A DNA stretch of 28,032 bases from JAFHCF01 sp048497495 (GTDB lineage Bacteria > Pseudomonadota > Alphaproteobacteria > Rhizobiales > Ancalomicrobiaceae). The stretch spans positions 1-28,032 of the forward strand of contig JAFHCF010000171.1 in assembly GCA_048497495.1 (NCBI GenBank). Direction: 5' to 3'. Below the pieces are notes generated by a model that made no database searches, was not told where the DNA came from, and worked only from the letters and a program-made list of their open reading frames with translations. Positions 1 to 8,092 of the stretch are shown here, piece by piece. Both the position numbers and the translations under genes were made by a program. Within the stretch, counting starts at the first letter, position 1; every line of letters begins with the position of its first letter.

Positions 1-101
1 ACCTCGGAGCTTCGGGGGCGAACATGACGGCGCCGAGCGTGGGCCGCGGTCGAATTGCGGTCCCCGTCCACTTCCTGCCGCCTGGCGCGAGGTCCGTGTC
101 G

Positions 102-605
102 ATGAAGAAGATATTCGCAGCCCTCCTGGCGGGGGCACTGACGTCGTGCCGTGCCGGGACCCTGCTCGCCTTTCTGGTGTTGATCGGGGTCGTCGGGATT
201 CAGATCGTCGGCCGCATGCCGGGGATGCCCTCGCCGGCCTGGACCGAGGAGGTGGCGCGTTTCGCCCTGGTCTATCTCGTCGGCTTCTGTTGCGGCATCG
301 CCCTCCTCCAGGGCGATCTGGTCAACGTCGACATGTTCGTCGCGCATCTGTCGAAGCGGACCCGCCTGTCGATCGACCGCCTCGTCGATCTCATCGTGCT
401 GGTCTTCTGCCTCATGATCCTGCGCGGCGCCTGGGACTACGTCGTCGGCAGCATCGGCGAACGCGCCCGCTCGCTCGACATTCCGATGGTGACGATCTAC
501 GCGGTGACCCTGCTCATCCCGATCTCGCTGGCCTTCTTCTCACTCGCCCGGATCCTCGGCTTCGCCCCCGAGAAGGTTCCGGCGGATCATGGGGAAACGA
601 CCTGA
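102..605 (+). CDS. dctQ: TRAP transporter small permease subunit (DctQ family)
   Basis: Predicted small membrane subunit of a tripartite ATP-independent periplasmic transporter, working with the large permease that follows. The 167-residue protein has about four hydrophobic segments and the family motif PAWTEEVARFALVYLVGF (Trp-x-Glu-Glu then Arg) in the second segment. I chose the ATG at 102 because GAGG lies about 10 bases upstream and the first membrane helix follows directly. An in-frame ATG at 24 would add 26 residues unlike the family; it overlaps a TGA at 25-27 in another frame that could end an upstream gene, possibly the solute-binding subunit. The stop overlaps the dctM start by one base. 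With uxuA downstream, a hexuronate or aldonate substrate is likely, but this is inferred from context only. Confidence 0.85.
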   Translation: MKKIFAALLAGALTSCRAGTLLAFLVLIGVVGIQIVGRMPGMPSPAWTEEVARFALVYLVGFCCGIALLQGDLVNVDMFVAHLSKRTRLSIDRLVDLIVLVFCLMILRGAWDYVVGSIGERARSLDIPMVTIYAVTLLIPISLAFFSLARILGFAPEKVPADHGETT

Positions 606-1882
606 TGCTCGTCGCCGTGCTCTTCGGCGTCTTCGCCGTCACCCTGGTCCTCGGTGTTCCGATCGGCATCGCCCTCGGCCTGTCGTCGGCGGTCTACCTG
701 TTTCTCGCCGACATCGACCTGTCGGTGGTGCCGCAGTACATGTTCGCCGGCATGGACAGTTTCGTCCTCTTGTGCATCCCCGGCTTCGTGCTCGCCGGCA
801 ACCTGATGAACGGCGGCGGCATCACCGACCAGATCGTCCGCTTCGGCAATTCGGTCGTCGGCCATGTTCGCGGCGGCCTCGGGCTCGCCAACGTCGTCGG
901 CTCGATGATCTTCGCCGGCATATCCGGAACCGCGGTGGCCGAGACCGCCTCGATCGGCGCGGTGATGATCCCGGCGATGAAGAAGTCGGGCTACGACGCG
1001 CCCTTCGCGGCGGCCTTGACGGCGTCGGCCTCGACCGTCGGCCCGATCATTCCGCCGAGCGTGCCGATGATCATCGTCGGGACGCTCACCGGCCTGTCGG
1101 TCGGCAAGATGTTCCTCGCCGGCGCCATCCCCGGTCTTCTGCTCGGCCTCGGCATGATGGTGACCGTGGTGATCCTGTCGCGCCGGCGCGGCTACCCCAA
1201 GGGCGCCTGGCTGGGCTTCCGCCACGTTCTGGTGACCAGCAAGGCCGCCTTCTGGGCGATCCTGATGACCGCCATCGTGCTCTACGGCATCGTCGGCGGC
1301 GTCTTCACCCCGACCGAGGCCTCGGTCGTCGCCGCCCTCTATGCCTTCGTCATCGGCCTCTTCGTCTACAAGGGCTTCAAGATCTCGGCGGTGCCGAAGA
1401 TCCTGATCGACAGCGCCATCGGCTCCGGCGCCCTGGTGCTGCTCGTCGGGCTGGCCAACGTCTTCGGCTGGATCCTGACCAGCGAGCAGATCCCCCAGAC
1501 GATCGCCGCGGCGATGCTGTCGCTGACCACCAACAAATATGTGATCATCCTGATGATCAACATCCTGCTGCTGATCGTCGGCACCTTCATGGAGACGATT
1601 GCGGCGCTGATCATCTTGTTCCCGCCGCTGCTGGCGGTTGCCTTGAAGGTCGGCATCGATCCGATCCACTTCGCCATCTTCGCCGTACTCAACCTGATGA
1701 TCGGGCTGACGACGCCGCCGGTCGGCGTCTGCCTGTTCGTCGCCGCCAACATCGCCGAAGTCTCGATGGCGCAAGTCAGTCGGGCGATCGTCCCCTTCCT
1801 GATCTGCAACATCTTGGTTTTGTTCATGGTCGCCTACATACCAGGGATCTCTCTCTGGCTCCCCGGCCTGTTCTACAAGTGA
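605..1882 (+). CDS. dctM: TRAP transporter large permease subunit (DctM family)
   Basis: Large transport subunit of the TRAP system, which uses an ion gradient to import an organic acid delivered by a periplasmic binding protein. It has 425 residues, the usual length for DctM, with about a dozen hydrophobic segments. Family-typical stretches are visible, such as GISGTAVAETASIGAVMIPAM and the proline-rich STVGPIIPPSVPMII, plus TTPPVGVCLFVAANIA near the C terminus. The ATG at 605 shares one base with the dctQ stop (TGATG), so the two are translationally coupled. The reading frame stays open upstream to 146, but that extension has the composition of a shadow of dctQ and is rejected. No solute-binding protein gene lies inside the window; it probably sits just upstream. 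Confidence 0.93.
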   Translation: MLVAVLFGVFAVTLVLGVPIGIALGLSSAVYLFLADIDLSVVPQYMFAGMDSFVLLCIPGFVLAGNLMNGGGITDQIVRFGNSVVGHVRGGLGLANVVGSMIFAGISGTAVAETASIGAVMIPAMKKSGYDAPFAAALTASASTVGPIIPPSVPMIIVGTLTGLSVGKMFLAGAIPGLLLGLGMMVTVVILSRRRGYPKGAWLGFRHVLVTSKAAFWAILMTAIVLYGIVGGVFTPTEASVVAALYAFVIGLFVYKGFKISAVPKILIDSAIGSGALVLLVGLANVFGWILTSEQIPQTIAAAMLSLTTNKYVIILMINILLLIVGTFMETIAALIILFPPLLAVALKVGIDPIHFAIFAVLNLMIGLTTPPVGVCLFVAANIAEVSMAQVSRAIVPFLICNILVLFMVAYIPGISLWLPGLFYK

Positions 1883-1887
1883 ACCCG

Positions 1888-2607
1888 ATGACCGAGGCTT
1901 CCGCCCTCCCACCACGACCCGAGTTCCGTGCCGCCGCGTCGCAGGGGGATCGACCGACCATGCGGTCGATCTATGCCACGCTGCGCCAGGACATCGTGAC
2001 ACTGGTGGTGACTCCGGGCGAACGTCTCTCGGAGAACGACCTCGCGGTCCGCTTCGGCACCAGCCGAGCCCCGGTCCGCGAGGCCCTGATCCGTCTGGCC
2101 GAGGACGGCTTGATCGAGGTCCGCCCGCAGCGCGGCAGCTACGTCCGACCGATCTCGCTGAAGGCGATGCACAACGCCCGCTTCGTCCGGGAAGCGCTGG
2201 AGATCGCCATCGTTCGACGAGCGTCTGAAATCGGCCTGACTCCGGAGACCGAAGCCCGGCTCGCCGATCTGATCGCGGCGCAGGGCGGGGCGGCCGACGA
2301 TCCGGAGCGCTTCACCCGGCTCGACGACCTCTTCCATCGCACCCTCGCCGAGATCGCCGATCAGGATGCGGTCGCCGCGATCATCGAGCGCGAGAAAGTC
2401 CACTTCGACCGCATCCGTTTTCTGAGCCTGCCGCACGTGACCCCGGTCTCGGTGTTGATCGCCCAACACCGCGCCGTCGTCGAGGCGATCGCGGCGCGCG
2501 ACCCGGCCGCGGCGGAGGCCGCGATGCGCGCCCACATGGCCGAAGTTCTCAAAATCACCCGCGATCTCACCGATCGCTTCCCCGACCTGATCGCCGCCGA
2601 CGCGTGA
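1888..2607 (+). CDS. GntR-family transcriptional regulator, FadR (FCD) subfamily
   Basis: Predicted DNA-binding repressor of the uronate locus, 239 residues. Residues about 25-90 form the winged helix-turn-helix, with the classic GntR signature LSENDLAVRFGTSRAPVREALIRLAEDGLI. The C-terminal part, about 95-230, is an all-helical FCD effector domain with candidate metal-binding positions Asp/His in RLDDLFHRTLAE and His in QHRAVVEAI and RAHMAEVL. The ATG lies five bases after the dctM stop, so it is in the same transcript. Regulators of this type beside TRAP genes and uxuA are commonly UxuR/ExuR-like and sense a sugar acid; the ligand here is inferred from context. A 36-base gap separates it from uxuA. 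Confidence 0.88.
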   Translation: MTEASALPPRPEFRAAASQGDRPTMRSIYATLRQDIVTLVVTPGERLSENDLAVRFGTSRAPVREALIRLAEDGLIEVRPQRGSYVRPISLKAMHNARFVREALEIAIVRRASEIGLTPETEARLADLIAAQGGAADDPERFTRLDDLFHRTLAEIADQDAVAAIIEREKVHFDRIRFLSLPHVTPVSVLIAQHRAVVEAIAARDPAAAEAAMRAHMAEVLKITRDLTDRFPDLIAADA

Positions 2608-2643
2608 GAGCGCGCCGGACGATCCATCAAAGGAGTTCGCCCC

Positions 2644-3840
2644 GTGGAACAGACATGGCGCTGGTTCGGTCCGAACGACACCATCCCGCTCTCCCATCTC
2701 ACCCAGGCCGGGGCCACCGGCGTGGTCACAGCTCTCCATGAAATCCCCTATGGGGTGGTGTGGAGCCGCGAAGCGATCGAGGAACGCAAGGCCCTGATCG
2801 CCGCCGACCCGTCACTGGGCCTGCGCTAGAGCGTCGTCGAGAGCCTACCCGTCCACGAACGGATCAAGATCGGCGAGGGCGACCTCTCCGAGCTCTTCGA
2901 GAACTACCGCCTCTCGATGCGCAATCTCGCGGCGGCCGGCGTCCACACCATCTGCTACAACTTCATGCCGGTGCTCGACTGGACCCGCACGGAGCTCCAT
3001 CACCGCATCGCCGGCGGCGCCACCGCCCTGCGCTTCAACGCCCACGAGTTCGCCGCCTTCGATCTCTTCATGCTGGAACGGCCGGGCGCCGAGACCGAGC
3101 ATGCGCCCGAACTGATCGAGAAGGCCCGCGCCTGGTTCGACCAGACCACCGAGGCCGATCGCGACGAGTTGCTCGCCAACATCATGGCGGGCCTGCCGGG
3201 GGCCTATGATCGCTATTCGATCCCCGAGCTGCGCAAGGCGCTCGCCCGCTACGACGGCATCGACCGGGCCGAGTTGCGCGAGAATCTCGCCCGCTTCCTG
3301 CGCGAGATCATCCCGACGGCCGAGGAGGTCGGCATCAAGATGGCGATCCATCCCGACGATCCGCCGCGCAACCTGATGGGCCCGCCGCGCATCGTCTCCT
3401 CGGCGGAAGACATCGAGTTCATCCTCAACGCGGTGCCGTCGCCGGCCAACGGGTTGACGCTGTGCGCCGGGTCGCTCGGCGCCGGCGCCCAGAACAATGT
3501 CCCGGCGATCGCCCGACGCTTCTCGAGCCGCATCCACTTCACCCATCTCAGGAACGTCGCCAAGGAGCCGGACGGGTCTTTCATGGAGGCCGAACACCTC
3601 GGCGGCGACACCGACATGGTGGATCTGGTGACGGCGCTGCTCGAGGAGCAGGGCCGGCGCAAGGCGAGCGGCGCCGCCGATTGGCGCATCCCGATGCGGC
3701 CCGACCACGGCCACGAGTTGATGGACGACCTCGGCCGAGGATCGCACCCCGGCTACACCGCCGTCGGCCGCCTCAAGGGCCTCGCCGAACTGCGCGGCAT
3801 CATGCACGCGGTGGCGGCGATCAAGGGGCTGCCCCTGTGA
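2644..3840 (+). pseudogene. uxuA: mannonate dehydratase interrupted by an in-frame amber codon
   Basis: Mannonate dehydratase removes water from D-mannonate to give 2-keto-3-deoxygluconate in glucuronate catabolism. The reading frame covers 398 residues, full length for UxuA. It begins with GTG at 2644 behind AAAGGAG (2629-2635) and opens MEQTWRWFGPND as in E. coli UxuA. Conserved parts are present: AGATGVVTALH, CYNFMPVLDWTRTE, HPDDPPR, FTHLRN and RPDHGHELMDD. Codon 62 (2827-2829) is TAG in the block read as GL-R-stop-SVVES, where the family has Trp (TGG), so one G-to-A change explains it. The frame is otherwise intact on both sides. Possibilities are a recent nonsense mutation, a sequencing error or suppression. 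Reinitiation at the ATG at 2917 would lose the first beta-strand region and probably not give an active enzyme. Confidence 0.85.
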
Positions 3841-5242
3841 GGGACGTCTCGGCGGGGGCGTCGTCGACGACCTTGCCGGGGTTCATGATCCCCTTCGGGT
3901 CGAGCGTGCGTTTGAGGAGCGCCACGAGGGCGTATTTGCCGGGATCGGCATGGCGGCGCAGCGCCGCCATGCGCTTCGAGCCGATGCCGTGCTCGGCGGA
4001 GAAGGCGCCGCCGCGCGCCGTCACGTCGACGTAGACGACGGCGTCGATCGCCGCTTCCTCACCGGCCCCGAGCGGGCCGGGCGTCTTCAGGATGAGGTGG
4101 AGATTGCCGTCGCCGAGATGGCCGAAGGCGAAGAAGCCGAGGTCGGGGTCGTGGCGCGCCAGATCCTCGGCGAAGCGGGCGAGATAGGCGTCGATCTCGG
4201 TCGCGGGGATCGACACGTCGTAGGAGGGGGCGGCGGCGAACAGGCGATAGATCGCGCCGGTATCCTCGCGCAGCCGCCAGATCTCGTCGCGCTGGCGCTC
4301 CGACTGGGCGATGACGCCGTCGATCTCGACGCCCTCGTCGAGCGCCGCCGTGAACAGATCCTCGAAGGCTTCGACCAGGGGCTGGCGCGCCGCCCCTCCC
4401 GCCTCGAGCAAAAGCTGCACCGGCCGATCGAGATCGATCGCGGGATCGGAAAAGCCGTTCGCCGCGGCGGTGGCGCGGGCGAAGTCGGTCCACATCACCT
4501 CCGCCGCCCGGAGGTCGAGCCGGCCCTCGCCCATGGCGCGGGAAAGCAGGCTCAGCGCCGCGGCGGTCGAGGGTAGGCCGAAGAGCGCGGTGGCCGTCGC
4601 CCTGGGCAGCGGATCGAGCCGCAACGCCACCTTGGTGACGAGGCCGAGGGTGCCCTCGGCGCCGATCAGCAGTTGCTTGGCGTCGTAGCCGGTGGTGTTC
4701 TTGACGATGCGGGTCAAGTCGTCGAGACGGCTGCAGTCGGCAAGCACCGCCTCGAGCCCGAGGACGCGGTGGCGCATGACGCCGTTGCGGAAGGCGAGGA
4801 TGCCGCCGGCATTGGTCGACACCATGCCGCCGATGGTGGCGCTGCCGCGCGCCGCCAGATCGATCCCCGGCTCGAGCCCGAGCGCGGCGGCCGCCACCTG
4901 CAAGGCCTCGAGCGTCACCCCGGCTTCGACCACCGCCACCCGCTCGATCGGATCGAGGCGCAGGATGCGGTCGAGCCGCGCCGTCGACACGACGATCTGA
5001 TGCGGCGTGGTGCGGGTTCCGCCGACGAGGCCGGTGCGCCCGCCCTGGGGCACGATCGCGGCGCCGGTCGCGCCGGCGAGGCGGACGATCGCCTCGACCT
5101 CCGCGACCGAGGACGGCGCCACCAGAAGCCGGGCGCGCAGGTTGTCGGGATGCCAGCCGGGATCGAGCAGGTCGATCGCCTCGCCACGGCGCAGGCCCTC
5201 GGGTCCGACGATGGCTTCCAGACGGGTCGCGAGATCGGTCAT
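3821..5242 (-). CDS. FAD-linked D-2-hydroxyacid dehydrogenase (GlcD / D-lactate dehydrogenase family)
   Basis: Predicted flavoenzyme oxidising a D-2-hydroxyacid to the 2-oxoacid, passing electrons to a quinone, cytochrome or electron-transfer flavoprotein. The 473-residue protein has an N-terminal PCMH-type FAD domain (about 35-215) with the flavin-binding loop PQGGRTGLVGG and GSATIGGMVSTNAGG. Its C-terminal FAD-oxidase domain has GHLGDGNLHLI and AEHGIGSKR. I chose the ATG at 5242 because GGAG lies just upstream and the family start follows; the longer frame to 5344 adds an unrelated leader running across the operator. Its 3' end overlaps uxuA tail to tail by 20 bases. It diverges from hutC across a HutC-type operator, so it probably belongs to the hut regulon. 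Substrate unknown: D-lactate, D-2-hydroxyglutarate and D-imidazolyl-lactate are all possible. Confidence 0.88.
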   Translation of the reverse strand: MTDLATRLEAIVGPEGLRRGEAIDLLDPGWHPDNLRARLLVAPSSVAEVEAIVRLAGATGAAIVPQGGRTGLVGGTRTTPHQIVVSTARLDRILRLDPIERVAVVEAGVTLEALQVAAAALGLEPGIDLAARGSATIGGMVSTNAGGILAFRNGVMRHRVLGLEAVLADCSRLDDLTRIVKNTTGYDAKQLLIGAEGTLGLVTKVALRLDPLPRATATALFGLPSTAAALSLLSRAMGEGRLDLRAAEVMWTDFARATAAANGFSDPAIDLDRPVQLLLEAGGAARQPLVEAFEDLFTAALDEGVEIDGVIAQSERQRDEIWRLREDTGAIYRLFAAAPSYDVSIPATEIDAYLARFAEDLARHDPDLGFFAFGHLGDGNLHLILKTPGPLGAGEEAAIDAVVYVDVTARGGAFSAEHGIGSKRMAALRRHADPGKYALVALLKRTLDPKGIMNPGKVVDDAPAETSLTGAAP

Positions 5243-5263
5243 GTCGGCTCCGTTCCGTCGAGC

Positions 5264-5279
5264 CGCCGGCGCGCCGGCG
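5264..5279. repeat. 16-bp perfect palindrome upstream of the hydroxyacid dehydrogenase
   Basis: CGCCGGCGCGCCGGCG is a perfect 16-bp palindrome in the leader of the minus-strand dehydrogenase gene, about 22 bases upstream of its start codon. It may form a small hairpin in the mRNA, or be a chance result of high GC content. No function is assigned. Confidence 0.35.
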
Positions 5280-5294
5280 CGGCCCGATCGATCA

Positions 5295-5304
5295 TGTATA
5301 GACA
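5295..5304. promoter_or_regulatory. putative HutC operator in the dehydrogenase/hutC divergent region
   Basis: TGTATAGACA matches the HutC-subfamily consensus GT(A/C)TA(G/T)AC. It lies between two divergent starts (5242 minus, 5368 plus), 53 bases from one and 63 from the other. Read on the plus strand, ATGTATAGACAAA differs at one base from ATGTCTAGACAAA at the ABC-transporter promoter. Autoregulation of hutC and co-control of the dehydrogenase are inferred from this position. Confidence 0.7.
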
Positions 5305-5367
5305 AAATGGAAGGCGAGGTTCTAGGGTCGTCGAAGAGTGCCACCCGCGGACGGACCCGACGCCACG

Positions 5368-6102
5368 ATGATCACAGAGCTCGAGGATCTCGACGGCCAG
5401 GGCCCGCTGTGGCAGCAGATCCGGCGCGCCCTGTGCAAGCCGATCGCCGAGGGCCTGTGGCCGCCCGATACCAAGATCCCCAAGGAATTCGAGATCATCG
5501 AGCGCTACGGCGCCGCCCGCATGACGGTGCACCGCGCCTTGCGCAGCCTGGCGGCGGAGGGCCTCGTCACCCGCAAGCGCCGTTTCGGCACGGTGGTGGC
5601 GACGCGTCCGCCCGAGCGCCCGGTGCTGGAGATCTGGGACATCGGCGCCGAGGTCGAGCGCTTCGGCGGCGCCTATGCCTTCGAGATCCTGAAACGGGCC
5701 CGCGTCGACGCCGATCCGCGCGGCGCGCCGCTCGGCGCGGCCCCCGGCACGCCGCTCGAATGGCTGCTGGTGCGCCATTTCTCCGACGGCGAGCCGCTGC
5801 AGATCGAGGAGCGCCTGATCAACCTCGCCGTCGTGCCGAGCGCCGCCGAGGAGCCGTTCCGCGATGCCCCGCCCGGTACATGGCTCGTCGCCAACGTGCC
5901 GTGGACCGATGCCGAGCACGTCATCTTCGCCGAGGGCGCCGCCCCGGAGATCGCCAGGCTCCTCGACATCGCGCTGCAGACCGCCTGTCTGGGGGTCGAG
6001 CGTCGCACCTGGGCCGACGGCACGCCGATCACCTGGGCCCGCCTCGTCCATCCCGGCGACAAACGTCGCCTCGTCGCCCGCTTCCGTCCCGCCAACGATT
6101 GA
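5368..6102 (+). CDS. hutC: GntR-family histidine utilization repressor HutC
   Basis: Predicted repressor of histidine utilization genes; HutC proteins release DNA on binding urocanate. The 244-residue product has an N-terminal winged helix-turn-helix (PLWQQIRRALCKPIAEGLWPPDTKIPKEFEIIERYGAARMTVHRALRSLAAEGL, shown in part by the ARMTVHRAL recognition helix). A C-terminal UTRA ligand domain follows from about residue 90, with EWLLVRHFSDGEPLQIEERLINL and the final TWARLVHPGDKRRLVARF that is typical of HutC. A GTG at 5338 would add ten residues and has no better ribosome site; the ATG at 5368 matches the usual distance to the helix-turn-helix. Its own upstream region carries an operator, suggesting autorepression. 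It converges with the Rieske gene 57 bases downstream. Confidence 0.9.
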   Translation: MITELEDLDGQGPLWQQIRRALCKPIAEGLWPPDTKIPKEFEIIERYGAARMTVHRALRSLAAEGLVTRKRRFGTVVATRPPERPVLEIWDIGAEVERFGGAYAFEILKRARVDADPRGAPLGAAPGTPLEWLLVRHFSDGEPLQIEERLINLAVVPSAAEEPFRDAPPGTWLVANVPWTDAEHVIFAEGAAPEIARLLDIALQTACLGVERRTWADGTPITWARLVHPGDKRRLVARFRPAND

Positions 6103-6105
6103 CCG

Positions 6106-6125
6106 CCGCCGCCTCATGACGGCGG
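6106..6125. terminator. weak hairpin between convergent hutC and the Rieske gene
   Basis: CCGCCG at 6106-6111 can pair with CGGCGG at 6120-6125 around an 8-base loop, in the 56-base gap where the two genes converge. There is no clear T-run on either side, so a role as a bidirectional terminator is only suggested by position. Confidence 0.3.
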
Positions 6126-6158
6126 AGCCGCTCGTCGGCGCCGATGCCGGGGCCGGTC

Positions 6159-7196
6159 TCACTCCGCCGCCTGCGCCTGCCCGTGCTCGGCGGCGATCAG
6201 TTCGGCGAGCCGGCGCCGGAAGCGCAAGGGACCGGCGTCGAGTGGCAGGTTGATGTTGGGCGAATGCATCTCGTCGAGCCCGACCTGGACCGCCTCGAGG
6301 ATCGCCTTGTCCTCGAGAAAGGCGCCCCTCACGGCCGTCGCGAAAGCGGCGTCGACGGCGGCGTCGCCGGGGGCGAAGTTGCGCATCTGGAACCAGAAAT
6401 AGCGCGTCCGCGTCTCGTCGATCGGCGTCATGAAGTTGTAGCTGTCCATCAGGAAGGCGTCCTGGTGGAGTGGGCGGTCGGGCCCGCCGGAGCCCGCCGG
6501 CACGAAGATCGCCTTGATGATGGCGTGGCTCGGATAGCGCACCTCGTAGTGCTGCTCGCGGTCGCAGGCGCCCTGGAACTTGGTGTAGGGGGCGTAGAAG
6601 GGGGCGATCTCGACGCCCATCATCCAACGCGAGGCGATGATGCCGTCCTCGGTCGGCCGCGCCCGCACCGGCACCTCCTCGCAGGCCTCGTTGCCGAAGG
6701 AGGTGACGTGGACCCAGGCGACGTGGGAGGGATCGAGCAGGTTGTCGGTGATCAGGCGATAGTCGCAATCGACCGACATGGCGCCCGGCGGGGTGCGGCC
6801 CCATTCGGGATTGCCCCATTCGGTCACGGTGAAGATCTTCGCCGGATCGGCCAGCGCCGGGTCGCCGGTCCACACCCAGGTGAGGCCGTAGCGGTCGGCG
6901 ACCGGATAGACCCGCAGCCGGGCATTGGCCGCGGCGCTCGGTGTCGCCGGCACGCGGACGCAGGCGCCGGTGCAATCGAACTTCAGGCCGTGATAGCCGC
7001 ATTCGATGTCGTCGCCGACCACCTTGCCCATCGACAAGGGCAGCTTGCGATGGGGACAGGCATCCTCCAGCGCCACCGGCGCGCCGTCCTGGCGGCGATA
7101 GAGCGCGACGTGGCGACCGAGCATCGTCACCCGTTGCGGCTGCCGCGTCACTTCGCTGGCGATCGCCGCGACGTACCAGGCATTCTCGAGAAACAT
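6159..7196 (-). CDS. Rieske non-haem iron oxygenase, VanA-like oxygenase component
   Basis: Predicted terminal oxygenase that hydroxylates or O-/N-demethylates an aromatic or amine substrate. The 345-residue protein opens FLENAWYVAA, typical of the vanillate demethylase oxygenase family. Rieske ligands are Cys47-x-His49 (ACPHR) and Cys66-x2-His69 (CGYHG). The mononuclear iron site is DNLLDPSHVAWVH, with His158 and His163 and a conserved Asp before them. The ATG at 7196 follows GAGGTGAGG; an upstream ATG at 7232 has no such site. It is the last gene of the minus-strand series, 54 bases after the PhyH gene. No reductase (VanB-like ferredoxin reductase) gene is nearby, so electrons must come from elsewhere. 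The substrate is unknown; its place in the hut locus suggests an N-methylated or otherwise modified imidazole compound. Confidence 0.88.
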   Translation of the reverse strand: MFLENAWYVAAIASEVTRQPQRVTMLGRHVALYRRQDGAPVALEDACPHRKLPLSMGKVVGDDIECGYHGLKFDCTGACVRVPATPSAAANARLRVYPVADRYGLTWVWTGDPALADPAKIFTVTEWGNPEWGRTPPGAMSVDCDYRLITDNLLDPSHVAWVHVTSFGNEACEEVPVRARPTEDGIIASRWMMGVEIAPFYAPYTKFQGACDREQHYEVRYPSHAIIKAIFVPAGSGGPDRPLHQDAFLMDSYNFMTPIDETRTRYFWFQMRNFAPGDAAVDAAFATAVRGAFLEDKAILEAVQVGLDEMHSPNINLPLDAGPLRFRRRLAELIAAEHGQAQAAE

Positions 7197-7250
7197 GACC
7201 TCACCTCTCGGTTGGAACATCGGGCGGAACATCGGGCGGGCCGTCCGGCG

Positions 7251-8072
7251 TCAGGCGACGCCGCGCTCGTCCCAGACCACGGGGAAGTCGGGACCGTCGA
7301 GCCGATCACCGGTCGTCAGCGTCAGATGGGCCAAGGGCGGCGAGCCCTTGCCGCCGCGATCGAGGAAGCGCGCGTCCGCGCCCACCCAGCGCGCCGAGAA
7401 CACCCGGCGGCGCGTCGTCGCGACATTGGCGGCGGCGCCGTGGACGGCGCGGAAGGAGAAGGCGACGGCATCGCCCGGCTCCATCTCCCAGCCGAGTACC
7501 CGATATTTCGAGCGATCGGCCTCGATGTCGGGGATGTCGGCCCGCTCGTCGCCCTCGATCAGGATCGAGCCGTCGAAGCGGCGCGGCCGATGCTCGAGGC
7601 CCCAGGCATGCGACCCGGCGACGATCTCCAGCGAGGCGGCGCGGGCGACCGGGTCGAGCGGGATCCAGAAACTGACGTTGTCGAGGCCGGAGACACAATA
7701 ATAGGGCATGTCCTGGTGCCAGGGCGTGACGATCGACGAGCCCGGCTCCTTGACCAGGACGTGGTCGTGGAAGAACTGCGCCACCTCGGTGCCCATCAGC
7801 CGCGCCGCGATGCGGGCCGCCGGCGAGTGGAGCACGAAATCGGCGAATTCCGGGATGTCGCGCCAGTTGCACAGGTCCTGGAAGAAGCGGGCGCTGCCGT
7901 CGGCCGGCGTGTAGCTGCGCTCACGCGGCGACGGATCGGCCATCAGCGCCGCGGTGCCCGCCCTCAGCGCCTCGACGTACGGGGCGAAGACGCCACGCAG
8001 CACCACCGCGCCGTCGGCGGCGAAGGCCGCCACCGTCGCGTCGTCGGGAAGCAGGGTGTCTTGATCGGACAT
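7251..8072 (-). CDS. phytanoyl-CoA dioxygenase (PhyH) family Fe(II)/2-oxoglutarate oxygenase
   Basis: Predicted 2-oxoglutarate-dependent hydroxylase or demethylase, 273 residues, cytoplasmic. The iron triad is visible as His119-x-Asp121 in TPWHQDMPYY and distal His211 in RAVHGAAAN. Arginines in TTRRRVFSARW (about 221-227) supply the 2-oxoglutarate carboxylate contact. The ATG at 8072 follows AAGGAG at good spacing; the longer open frame running over the ATPase gene is a shadow. It sits 20 bases after the ABC ATPase stop and 54 before the Rieske gene, so these are probably one transcript. PhyH-family members act on free small molecules as well as CoA esters (ectoine hydroxylase is an example), so no specific substrate can be read from sequence. 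It may act on the same imported molecule as the Rieske enzyme. Confidence 0.87.
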   Translation of the reverse strand: MSDQDTLLPDDATVAAFAADGAVVLRGVFAPYVEALRAGTAALMADPSPRERSYTPADGSARFFQDLCNWRDIPEFADFVLHSPAARIAARLMGTEVAQFFHDHVLVKEPGSSIVTPWHQDMPYYCVSGLDNVSFWIPLDPVARAASLEIVAGSHAWGLEHRPRRFDGSILIEGDERADIPDIEADRSKYRVLGWEMEPGDAVAFSFRAVHGAAANVATTRRRVFSARWVGADARFLDRGGKGSPPLAHLTLTTGDRLDGPDFPVVWDERGVA

Positions 8073-8092
8073 GTCGCACTCCTTCGACGGGC

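Noticed and set aside
1..27. Possible C-terminal end of an upstream gene (TSELRGRT then TGA at 25-27)
   Set aside because: Only eight codons are visible and none is diagnostic. A TRAP solute-binding protein is expected upstream, but this fragment cannot support it.
587..2002. Long antisense open frame opposite dctM (471 residues) and similar long frames opposite the transporter, hut and cyd genes, including 24736-26418
   Set aside because: Composition is dominated by Arg, Asp, Glu, Gly and His as expected for the reverse frame of GC-rich genes. None shows a domain, and each lies opposite a confidently identified gene.
2827..2829. TAG in uxuA as a pyrrolysine or other recoded codon
   Set aside because: The position is Trp in relatives, a single base change explains it, and nothing in the window suggests a recoding system. 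Suppression is kept only as a remote alternative.
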